A DNA stretch of 24,699 nt from DATDVH01 sp035290045 (lineage in GTDB: Bacteria; Patescibacteriota; Microgenomatia; UBA1406; HO2-37-13b): the NCBI GenBank assembly GCA_035290045.1, contig DATDVH010000012.1:1-24699 (forward strand). Reading direction: 5' to 3'. This document shows, piece after piece, positions 14,715 to 21,194 of the stretch. The translations under genes and the position numbers were made by a program. The notes under the pieces were generated by a model. It worked only from the letters and a program-made list of their open reading frames with translations, ran no database searches and was not told the DNA's origin. How positions within the stretch are numbered: the first letter of the stretch is position 1; the number at the start of each line of letters is the position of its first letter.

Positions 14715-14870
14715 ATGACGTATTGCGCACAATTACTCAAAAACTACTACGAAAAAGAACACAATAAAATCGTTTTCTGCAATGGAATGACGTTAAGTCA
14801 ACTTGCTATAGAGATGTGGGAGAAGATGGGGCATGAACAGATTATTGACAAAAATCAACGTACATCGTAG
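14715..14870 (+). CDS. Small HTH-like protein or leader peptide (51 aa)
   Basis: The product begins MTYCAQLLKNYYEKEHNKIV, continues FCNGMTLSQLAIEMWEKMG and ends HEQIIDKNQRTS. MTLSQLAIEMWEKMG looks like the first two helices of a Cro/XRE-type helix-turn-helix; the recognition helix and the remainder are missing, so it is probably the truncated start of a regulator that now serves as a leader ORF. The frame is open back to 14664, but the ATG at 14715 is set by the -10 box 7 bases before it. The PurD-like gene starts 17 bases after the stop, so the peptide heads that operon. Two damaged copies of the same ORF start lie at 11300 and 21021. Confidence 0.55.
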   Translation: MTYCAQLLKNYYEKEHNKIVFCNGMTLSQLAIEMWEKMGHEQIIDKNQRTS

Positions 14871-14887
14871 TATTAGAAAATAATAGT

Positions 14888-16258
14888 ATGGAAATTGATA
14901 AGGGTAGACAATCGGGCAATGTAAGAAAAGGTGCGCTTGTTGGGTTTGTCAATACAGAAGAAATTATAGCAAGGAAAATCAAAGAGCAAAACCCCGACGT
15001 TCAAATAGATGGATATTTACTTGTGCCCAATGATGCATTTAGAATAGCTTGTGATTCTTCAACGATGATTGATGACACGTATCTCAAACATGAGTTAGTC
15101 ACTGATTTGAGAGAGAGAAATTATAATTTCGTCTATTTGGGTCCAACACTTGCAACTTATGCAGTCTCTGGTGTCCTGAGAGAAGGTAAGGTTGAACATA
15201 TTGGAGCTTCTGTTGAACAAATGCGATACGAGACAGATAAATCTGCAATATTAGATTTTTTTCCATTTCCATTAGAGATTATTCCTCCGACAGAAATTGT
15301 CACAAGCTATAATCCCGATATGATAAAGAATATTTTTCAACTCATGGATAATAGATATGTTTTAAAATTTGTTGGAGATTATACTCAGAAATATAAAGGG
15401 AGTGAAACTGGTAGGGTGAGAATAAGTAATGCAACATTAAAAGACACTGATGAAGCTTTGCGGTTCATAAAGGATTCTATAGATGTATCTGGTAAGGCTA
15501 TGATACAAAAAAAAATTGATGGTCAAGATTTTAGCGCCAACTTTCTCATTGATAAAAATGGGAATACACTCAGACTTGGTGAAAACGTCTGCTATAAGAG
15601 ACGAGACAACAACGATCAAGGTCCAATGTGCGACGGCACAGGATCGGTAAGCATCAACAATACACTCCCCTTTTTAAATGATGGAGAAAGAGAATTTATT
15701 CAAAGGGCAATAGTTGATGTTTTTTCGTCAAAAATTAAAAATGTTACTGGGATGCCGTACGTCGGTATGGTCAATCTTGATTTAATCAAATCAAATGATG
15801 GTAAAATATATTTATTAGAAGTGAATTGTAGAGAAGCGGGTGGGCATACAATGGCTAATATAGTATCTGGTTTGCAAAATAGTTTTTTCAATGCTTTAGA
15901 AAAAACTCAATCTGGGAAATTAGACAGAACGCAACCCGAATTCAAGCGTGGTGTTTCTGTTGTGGTATCAGCATTTCCTAGGTATTTTCCTCAAGATATT
16001 CAAGAAGGAGAAGAGAGGCAAGTAATGAAAGTGACAAAAGACATACCTGATGACATTAAATTATATACAGGATGGGTGGACTTATTAGTTCAAGATGAAA
16101 AAACAAGAACACTTAGGCTCTATAATTCTCCAACGTTACTTTTTGAGCATCATAACATAGATTTACCAACAGCAAGAAGAAGACTTTATGAAGTTATAAA
16201 ACAAGTAGTGAATGGAAGACTTGATTATAGAACTGATATAGGAACCATGAAAATATAA
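14888..16258 (+). CDS. PurD-like ATP-grasp ligase (GAR synthetase paralogue)
   Basis: The 456-aa product has an N-terminal Rossmann-like domain (FVYLGPTLATYAVSG near 81-95), an ATP-grasp core with the ATP-binding Lys in YVLKFVGDYTQKYKGSETG (157-175), KKIDGQDFSANFLID (208-222), the PurD-like segment ENVCYKRRDNNDQGP (232-246, matching the family's QDHKR...GP pattern), MVNLDLI (294-300) and the Mg-binding EVNCREAGGH (311-320), then a C-terminal domain. PurD joins glycine to phosphoribosylamine through an acyl phosphate. As no other purine gene is nearby and the partner gene encodes a synthetase paralogue, this copy more likely joins an amino acid to another amine. The stop is 4 bases before the next gene. 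Confidence 0.8.
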   Translation: MEIDKGRQSGNVRKGALVGFVNTEEIIARKIKEQNPDVQIDGYLLVPNDAFRIACDSSTMIDDTYLKHELVTDLRERNYNFVYLGPTLATYAVSGVLREGKVEHIGASVEQMRYETDKSAILDFFPFPLEIIPPTEIVTSYNPDMIKNIFQLMDNRYVLKFVGDYTQKYKGSETGRVRISNATLKDTDEALRFIKDSIDVSGKAMIQKKIDGQDFSANFLIDKNGNTLRLGENVCYKRRDNNDQGPMCDGTGSVSINNTLPFLNDGEREFIQRAIVDVFSSKIKNVTGMPYVGMVNLDLIKSNDGKIYLLEVNCREAGGHTMANIVSGLQNSFFNALEKTQSGKLDRTQPEFKRGVSVVVSAFPRYFPQDIQEGEERQVMKVTKDIPDDIKLYTGWVDLLVQDEKTRTLRLYNSPTLLFEHHNIDLPTARRRLYEVIKQVVNGRLDYRTDIGTMKI

Positions 16259-16262
16259 CAGC

Positions 16263-17411
16263 ATGGAAATACCAAAACCTACTCCTATCCAAAACATCAT
16301 TCAAAGAATAGATGGTGAAGATACAGCAAATTTTCTGTCAAATGAAATTCAAGGTTCTGATTTTAACAGCATGATGCTCCATGTTTATGATAAGAGGTCG
16401 GATAGATTAGTTCCAGCAGATATTTATAGACAGTATTCTGAAAATAGATTTGTGAAGCCTGCAACAGTTGATCAAAGAGATCTTGTGAGATTTGATAATC
16501 TTTTTTTAGATACTGCGCCTCAAGACTATGTAGCGGTAGAATTATCGCCAACTCAACCGTTTGCAGTCAACAAAGTATTAGCAGGCACAGATCAGAAACT
16601 CGTGCTATCTTCTATAAGAAATACTGAGGTATCAGCAGATATTACCACCGCATTAGCTTTGGAAAGCGTCGTAAGAAGACAGGCATTAATAGACAAAGAT
16701 CATTTAGACAGGACAATGGTCAAGTTATGTTCGTGTCATCGTTGTATGCGTGCCCAGCAATTTGATGACGAACAAGGATTTACATCCCATTTTAGAGTCG
16801 TAGGTATGCTTTCATCTTATAGAAGAAGTCAAAATAGTTTTGGATATGAAATGGAACAATTCTCTGAGCATATTGATACTTATCTTAATCTACTATATCA
16901 ATCTAAAGAGATGGGATGTAAGTTTGATGGTATTTCTGTAAAATTTTCGGATATAAGGCTTATGGACAGTTTAATAACCACTTTTGGATTGGACAGGAAT
17001 TTTCTCAGGAGAAATACTCAAAATCAGGCAATCTCTCCATTTAAGTTGTATGATATTAATCTTCCATCAACAGTAAGCGACATTGATGATTTAGATCAAG
17101 TTATGGCCTCAAAATATGGATTGAATGATTTGCTCTATGTGTTAAAGCGAACTCAAGAAAACATTTTAAAACCGCTGTCTGCTAAATTTCCAGACGTTAA
17201 TTTTGTTTATGATCTGGAACGTATTGCAGGAATAGGATACTATAATGCTTTATGTTTCAAAATAAGCGCTGTAAACACTAAAGGCATAGAATTTCCGCTT
17301 TCAGATGGAGGAACAACGGATTGGAATAAAAAATTACTCAATAATCAAAAAGAATGGCTTTTAACTTCAGGATTTGGAAGTGAGTTGTATTTGAAACAAT
17401 TCCGAGTTTAA
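16263..17411 (+). CDS. HisRS/HisZ-like class II aminoacyl-tRNA synthetase paralogue
   Basis: The 382-aa product shows elements of the HisRS catalytic core in order: VELSPTQPFAV (92-102) like the TPE/TPQ loop after motif 1, CSCHRCMRAQ then SHFRVVG (156-181) in the position of motif 2, GISVKFSDIRLMDSLITTFGL (223-243) like the strand-helix after motif 2, YDLERIAGIGYYNALCFKI (316-334) like the HisA motif (GLdYYtGxxFE), DGGTTDW (348-354) for GGRYD, and SGFGSELYLK (369-378) for motif 3. No anticodon-binding domain follows. The Cys trio C156, C158, C161 could bind zinc. Such paralogues activate amino acids for other purposes or act as regulatory subunits (HisZ). It is paired with the PurD-like ligase. 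Assignment is by motif reading only. Confidence 0.55.
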   Translation: MEIPKPTPIQNIIQRIDGEDTANFLSNEIQGSDFNSMMLHVYDKRSDRLVPADIYRQYSENRFVKPATVDQRDLVRFDNLFLDTAPQDYVAVELSPTQPFAVNKVLAGTDQKLVLSSIRNTEVSADITTALALESVVRRQALIDKDHLDRTMVKLCSCHRCMRAQQFDDEQGFTSHFRVVGMLSSYRRSQNSFGYEMEQFSEHIDTYLNLLYQSKEMGCKFDGISVKFSDIRLMDSLITTFGLDRNFLRRNTQNQAISPFKLYDINLPSTVSDIDDLDQVMASKYGLNDLLYVLKRTQENILKPLSAKFPDVNFVYDLERIAGIGYYNALCFKISAVNTKGIEFPLSDGGTTDWNKKLLNNQKEWLLTSGFGSELYLKQFRV

Positions 17412-17417
17412 ACAAAT

Positions 17418-18446
17418 TTACCGAGTCATAGACAAAAAGTTTTTTGTAGAATCCATACACGCTTCTGATCCGTATCTTATTGTGGTCATAGGATCAGTAT
17501 GACCTAAATCAACGTTAAACAGAATGGGAAAATTAAACTCAAAAGTATATTTTTCTATTATTTTTTTTAAGCTCTCATAATCTTTTTCTGAATATCTATA
17601 AGGACGTCCTATAATCAGTCCAGATATTGATTGAAAGACACCAAGATTATAAAGATCGGCTAAATAGGCGTCAACAGAGCCTATAGATAGTCCTTCATAG
17701 AGATTATTACCTTCAGGGATGTCTATAAAAAAAATATTATTTTTACAGTCTATCCAATACTGAGTGCCTGCTAAATGATGTATAGATGGTATTGCACCGC
17801 CAAGTAGTAATCCATGCGCTTTTCCTCTTCTAAGCCACTCAAAACCTTTATTTTTTTTGAGTTTTCTAGGTCGAAGACTATCTTCATTCTTAAACCAATC
17901 TAATACCTCATCTGTCCAAAAATGAGAAGAATAAATGTCTAAGTATTTACCTAAAACTTTCGTATCTGAAGTCATTGCAAAAAAGTTTTTTACAGTATAT
18001 TCTAAAGGTTTTGGAAATTCGCCAAATTGTGTCATTGCACAAGGTCCATAATACGTAGATAATCCTGCTTGTGATTGAATTGCGTAGTGTAATACAGTAA
18101 GATCCGAATATCCAACGAATATTTTAGGATGGTGTCGAATTAAATTGTAATCAAGTTTGGAAATTAATTGATTACAATGGTTACCTCCTATTGTAGCAAG
18201 AATCATTTTAACGCTTGGATCTGCAAACATACAGTGAATATCGTCAATGCGCTCATCTACACTGGCAGAAACGTATCCATTATTCTGTAAACTATGTTTT
18301 CCTAACTTTACTTGATACCCAAGTCTTTCTAGATAATCTATAGCTCTCTGTATTCTATGCATTGCAAAAGGCGCAAGACCAGCAGAAGGACTGATAAACC
18401 CAATTGTTGCTTCTTGAGTGAGAGGTGGTGGGATTATTAATTTCAT
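17418..18446 (-). CDS. S66-family serine peptidase, MccF-like (microcin C self-immunity type)
   Basis: The 342-aa product carries the S66 Ser-Glu-His triad: Ser114 in VGYSDLTVL, Glu245 in IDIPEGNN and His316 in LGHTDPM. TIGGNHCNQLISKLDY (85-100) is the substrate-side loop seen in MccF and LD-carboxypeptidases. The length and the W/RRGKAHGLLLGGAI segment fit MccF (about 340 aa) better than LdcA (about 300 aa). MccF hydrolyses the amide between aspartate and the nucleotide of processed microcin C, protecting the producer; LdcA trims murein tetrapeptides. It is the third gene of a minus-strand operon behind the AsnRS-like and methyltransferase genes and starts directly after the latter's stop, which favours a self-immunity or maturation role (inference). 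Confidence 0.88.
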   Translation of the reverse strand: MKLIIPPPLTQEATIGFISPSAGLAPFAMHRIQRAIDYLERLGYQVKLGKHSLQNNGYVSASVDERIDDIHCMFADPSVKMILATIGGNHCNQLISKLDYNLIRHHPKIFVGYSDLTVLHYAIQSQAGLSTYYGPCAMTQFGEFPKPLEYTVKNFFAMTSDTKVLGKYLDIYSSHFWTDEVLDWFKNEDSLRPRKLKKNKGFEWLRRGKAHGLLLGGAIPSIHHLAGTQYWIDCKNNIFFIDIPEGNNLYEGLSIGSVDAYLADLYNLGVFQSISGLIIGRPYRYSEKDYESLKKIIEKYTFEFNFPILFNVDLGHTDPMTTIRYGSEACMDSTKNFLSMTR

Positions 18447-19289
18447 TTATGATTTTTCTGCTACGGTGAGGATGTTCATTCCTCTATTGACTAATTCTTC
18501 AAAACTATTATATTTAGATTCTATTCGTTTTACCTCTTTATAGAAATTCAAGTTTTTTTCAAGTTTATCTGATATCTTGCTCTTAAGCTTATTGGTAGAA
18601 TCAAAATCTTCAGGACCAGGTTGCAAAAAAATAGGTATACCGTAACTTTTGATTATTCTAAAACCATTCTCTTCTAATAAGGATTGAAGACTCTCCTTAC
18701 TGAATAAACTCAATGTAGGAGTATAAGGGTTCCATTTTATTATATTTTTTTGTTCTAATTCTTTTAATTCTTGAACTGAAGATGATGGATTATTCATTTT
18801 AGAGCATATTCCATTGTAGATATTCTGCGCCATGATGATCACTCTGCCTTTTTTTGAAATAATTCGATGAAATTCCTTTAAGACCTTGTCTGGATGAGAA
18901 ACAAAACTTATAGGATTATATATACTTATAAGATAGTCTATAGATTCATCTTTTATTTTATTCATATTTTCTAAATTGCCTTGGTAAATTTTGACTCTAT
19001 CTATAAGATCTATAGAATTAAAATTTTCTTTTGCTTTTTTTAACATTTCTTTTGAAAGGTCATATAGGACAAACGTGCACTCATATTTTTTTGCTAATTT
19101 TACTATCCATCTTCCTGTTCCGCCGCCCGCATCTAAAATTTTATATGTCCTTGATAATCTCTTGGAGAGATTTTTAATCAATACATCTTCAATCAATTCA
19201 TCAGATAATTTCCAGAAAAATAACTGATCTGCATTATCTACGTTTTCCGCATAAGATTTAAAAAATGACTTAAATATTTTGCTATTCAT
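18447..19289 (-). CDS. Class I SAM-dependent methyltransferase
   Basis: The 280-aa product has a clear SAM-binding motif I, YKILDAGGGTGRWIVKLAKK, followed by FVLYDLS (acidic residue binding the ribose), VKIYQGNLEN (motif III) and DYLISIYNPISFV (motif IV), then VLKEFHRIISKKGRVII. The C-terminal half is longer than the minimal fold and includes FLQPGPEDFDS, perhaps a substrate lid. It sits between the AsnRS-like gene and the MccF-like gene: its ATG is 9 bases after the frame-restored end of the former, and its stop abuts the ATG of the latter. Small-molecule methylation is the likely job; the substrate is unknown. Confidence 0.88.
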   Translation of the reverse strand: MNSKIFKSFFKSYAENVDNADQLFFWKLSDELIEDVLIKNLSKRLSRTYKILDAGGGTGRWIVKLAKKYECTFVLYDLSKEMLKKAKENFNSIDLIDRVKIYQGNLENMNKIKDESIDYLISIYNPISFVSHPDKVLKEFHRIISKKGRVIIMAQNIYNGICSKMNNPSSSVQELKELEQKNIIKWNPYTPTLSLFSKESLQSLLEENGFRIIKSYGIPIFLQPGPEDFDSTNKLKSKISDKLEKNLNFYKEVKRIESKYNSFEELVNRGMNILTVAEKS

Positions 19290-19297
19290 ATTGTAAG

Positions 19298-20441
19298 TTA
19301 GGGATTAGGAATAAAATGGGTTCGAGGAATATGGACAACATCAAAAATATATGGCATTTTTAAAAGCCATTGTGTCAATCTTTGCCATCCCATTCCAAAT
19401 CCAGCAGTCTTTTTGTAATTACTGAGTTTCCGTGATTGCACATAGTGAGAATAATCTTTTTTTGGTAGGTTGAATTCTTTTTGCTTTTTGCATAAGAACT
19501 TGAGGGTCTGAAATTCTTAATCCGCTTCCGATTACTTCGCGATAACCATAGAGAATTATATCAGCATTTTCCGCTACAGGATGTCCATCTACAGTTTTTA
19601 AAGCGTTATGATAAAAAGGTATTTGTTTTAGGGGAAACTCTGTAATTATGACGTGTTTTTTGCATATCTCAGTAATTTTTATCTCTTCCCATGCTGAAAA
19701 GTTTTTGAGTGAAAATTCTTTATATTTCTTATTTCCAGTTGATTTATATAATCGATTTAATACTTCCTTAAAGGTAACAACCTCCAAATTTTTTTTATCA
19801 AATGTATCATATAATAATGCAATCTCACTTTCTTTGAGGAAATATTTGAGAGCATCTTGATTATTTTTTAATATATACGAAGTAAGATATCTGAGAAGAC
19901 CTGTTGCAAAATCTAAATTCTCGTTAAAAGAGATATGTCCTTCAAACTCAACGTGTTGAAACTCTGACAAATGAGTAAAATCAGACTTTTCCTTTCTAAA
20001 AGAATTGTATATTGAAAATACTTTATCAACCTCGTTAATTAACAGCCTCAATTCTAAATAAAATTGTGAACTTTCAGATAAGAATATATTTCTTTTTGAT
20101 TCAAACCACTTTAATTCCACAGGTAAAGCGTCTGTCGTATAATCTAATTGACGACCGGCATATACCTCTCCCGGTGATGAAATCATAAGAGTAGTTAAGG
20201 GCAGATTACACCATTGAGCACCAATGTGATCAAAGTATTCAATTACGCCGTGGAAAATGGAATCATCTATTCTATGTAAGTGATAATATATTCTTTCCGA
20301 CATCAGATCTTTGACGCGATGATTAAATAGAGAAGATGATAAACTATTTTTTTTTATATTTTTAGATGTGCGTCTAACGTTATTTCCATTGTATGAAATA
20401 ATATCGTTGTCAAGGGCTGAATATGGACCTGAATTTTGCAT
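19298..20441 (-). pseudogene. AsnRS/AspRS-like class II synthetase paralogue split by a +1 frameshift at A7
   Basis: The first frame (20441 to 19419) encodes class II motif 1 (VIEYFDHIGAQWCNLPL), motif 2 (SFRKEKSDFTHLSEFQHVEF) and YGYREVIGSGLRISD, then ends without motif 3. The missing end lies in the +1 frame: after the A7 run (19457-19463 as T7 on the plus strand) it reads KKDYSHYVQSRKLSNYKK, then GFGMGWQRLTQWLLKMPYIF and DVVHIPRTHFIPNP and stops at 19298. Motif 3 (GFGMGWQRL) and the PRT segment are exactly what AsnRS requires. There is no N-terminal anticodon-binding domain, as in archaeal AsnRS-derived asparagine synthetases. The true start is ATG 20441. A decayed gene, transcript slippage or a read error can each explain the shift. 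Confidence 0.8.
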
Positions 20442-20501
20442 ATAAATACTGGTAATCAATTTATTTAAGCATAATCTTTCTCACATTCTCAAACAATCTT
20501 C

Positions 20502-20510
20502 AGTATAACA
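20502..20510 (-). promoter_or_regulatory. Extended -10 promoter of the AsnRS-like operon
   Basis: Minus-strand TGTTATACT contains a TGN-extended -10 (TATACT at 20507-20502), about 60 bases upstream of the AsnRS-like ATG at 20441. No convincing -35 is seen, as is common for extended -10 promoters. The operon could also be read through from mazG. Confidence 0.4.
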
Positions 20511-20547
20511 AAATAACTCAAAAAGCGTTGTTCTTTTTCCATAGTGA

Positions 20548-20976
20548 CTATTTGATGAACTCTTTATCTTTTTTTCTATCCCAAAGATTTTTCATTTTTT
20601 TTAAAACATCAATCGGAGTTAAACTACGTCCTTGTAGCGCTTTTGAGAGAACTGGATTATATTTATGGAAATTTCTTTCCAACTTCTGGGTTATGCTTTC
20701 TTCAAGAGCGACGTTTCCATAGCAATTCGCTAAAGTCGCGGCAAATATGATAATATCGGCAATTTCGCTTCCAATTTCTTTTTTGTCCTGTTTTTCCACC
20801 GCCTTTGCCAACTCTCTCATTTCATCAAAAAGATAGGTGATGATGAGCTGTGGTGTGTTTTCAATATTATTGATTTCACAAAAATATGCTTGTATATCCT
20901 GAAGAAGTTTAAACGTGGTCGCAGTATTTTTTTTATTATTTTCCATAAGCCGTGGTTCTTTTTCCATGTTGAACAT
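20548..20976 (-). CDS. MazG-like nucleotide pyrophosphohydrolase
   Basis: The 142-aa helical product has the all-alpha NTP pyrophosphatase metal site: DEMRELAKAVE (Glu52, Glu55) and IGSEIADIIIFAATLA (Glu71, Asp74), forming the ExxE...ExxD pattern. Such enzymes remove pyrophosphate from (often non-standard) nucleoside triphosphates. The first ten residues (MFNMEKEPRL) are encoded by repeat copy 3, and the ATG is 5 bases after the repeat's -10 box, giving a leaderless mRNA; the ATG at residue 11 (MENNKKN) may be the original start before the repeat became fused. It precedes the AsnRS-like operon by about 100 bases on the same strand. Confidence 0.88.
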   Translation of the reverse strand: MFNMEKEPRLMENNKKNTATTFKLLQDIQAYFCEINNIENTPQLIITYLFDEMRELAKAVEKQDKKEIGSEIADIIIFAATLANCYGNVALEESITQKLERNFHKYNPVLSKALQGRSLTPIDVLKKMKNLWDRKKDKEFIK

Positions 20977-21102
20977 GCTACACTATACTGACTCAATAAA
21001 CATTAGTCATTATTGTTGATATGATGTATTGAGTGACATTTATGAAAAACTATTACGAAAAAGAACACAATAAAATCGTCTTCTGCAATAGAATGACGTT
21101 AA
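20952..21102. repeat. Divergent promoter/HTH-leader cassette, copy 3 (internally deleted)
   Basis: The left edge (MFNMEKEP codons), the minus-strand promoter (ATGACT, 17 bases, TATAGT) and the HTH-like ORF start are kept, but about 73 bases holding the palindrome and the plus-strand TATAAT are missing compared with copy 2. The plus-strand frame reads ATG-ATG-TAT-TGA, so it too stops at codon 4. The copy ends in the codons for MTL, where it joins unrelated sequence ahead of the AdoMet synthetase gene. Confidence 0.85.
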
Positions 21103-21173
21103 AGGTTCACGCATTTGAGCTAAACAAATACAATCCGTTTTATCGAGGCTTTATACTCAAATATAAATTATGA
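21042..21173 (+). CDS. Possible chimeric 43-aa leader peptide
   Basis: An ATG inside repeat copy 3 opens a frame MKNYYEKEHNKIVFCNRMTL that then passes into non-repeat sequence (KVHAFELNKYNPFYRGFILK) before TGA, 21 bases ahead of the AdoMet synthetase ATG. The first half is the HTH-like leader; the second half is new. It may be translated as an upstream ORF or be a relic. A TATACT at 21152-21157 may be the -10 box used by the operon. Confidence 0.3.
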   Translation: MKNYYEKEHNKIVFCNRMTLKVHAFELNKYNPFYRGFILKYKL

Positions 21174-21194
21174 ATTTCATAAAACTAAAATTAT

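Larger units (their letters stand above)
14599..14796. repeat. Divergent promoter/HTH-leader cassette, copy 2
   Basis: This copy carries the minus-strand promoter, the palindrome, the plus-strand -10 box and an uninterrupted start of the HTH-like ORF, the only copy without a stop at codon 4 (TGC here, TGA in copies 1 and 3). It lacks the MFNMEKEP-encoding edge found in the other two; the thymidylate kinase-like gene takes its place. Identity with copy 1 is clear from TTTGTCA(C/T)TGACAGGCTTGTCAA onward and again through the NYYEKEHNKI codons. Confidence 0.85.

Noticed and set aside
16263..17411. Reading the HisRS-like protein as the housekeeping histidyl-tRNA synthetase
   Set aside because: It lacks the anticodon-binding domain, and its motif 2 and HisA segments deviate strongly; it is paired with a ligase in an accessory operon.
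19457..19463. Programmed -1 frameshifting at the A7 run
   Set aside because: The downstream motif 3 frame is reached only by a +1 (or -2) shift, and the run is not in the zero-frame arrangement of a standard -1 slippery heptamer.
11300..21040. Recoding of TGA (as Gly or selenocysteine) suggested by TGA at codon 4 in two leader copies
   Set aside because: TGA ends several real genes (for example the nuclease at 8784), no long gene in the window contains in-frame TGA, and nothing resembling a SECIS structure was seen.
11162..21102. CRISPR array
   Set aside because: The repeats are about 150-200 bases, only three, and separated by whole genes; no short regularly spaced repeats occur.
21100..21194. 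SAM riboswitch ahead of the SAM synthetase gene
   Set aside because: The segment is short, AT-rich and largely part of an upstream ORF; no paired stems of a known SAM riboswitch were visible.
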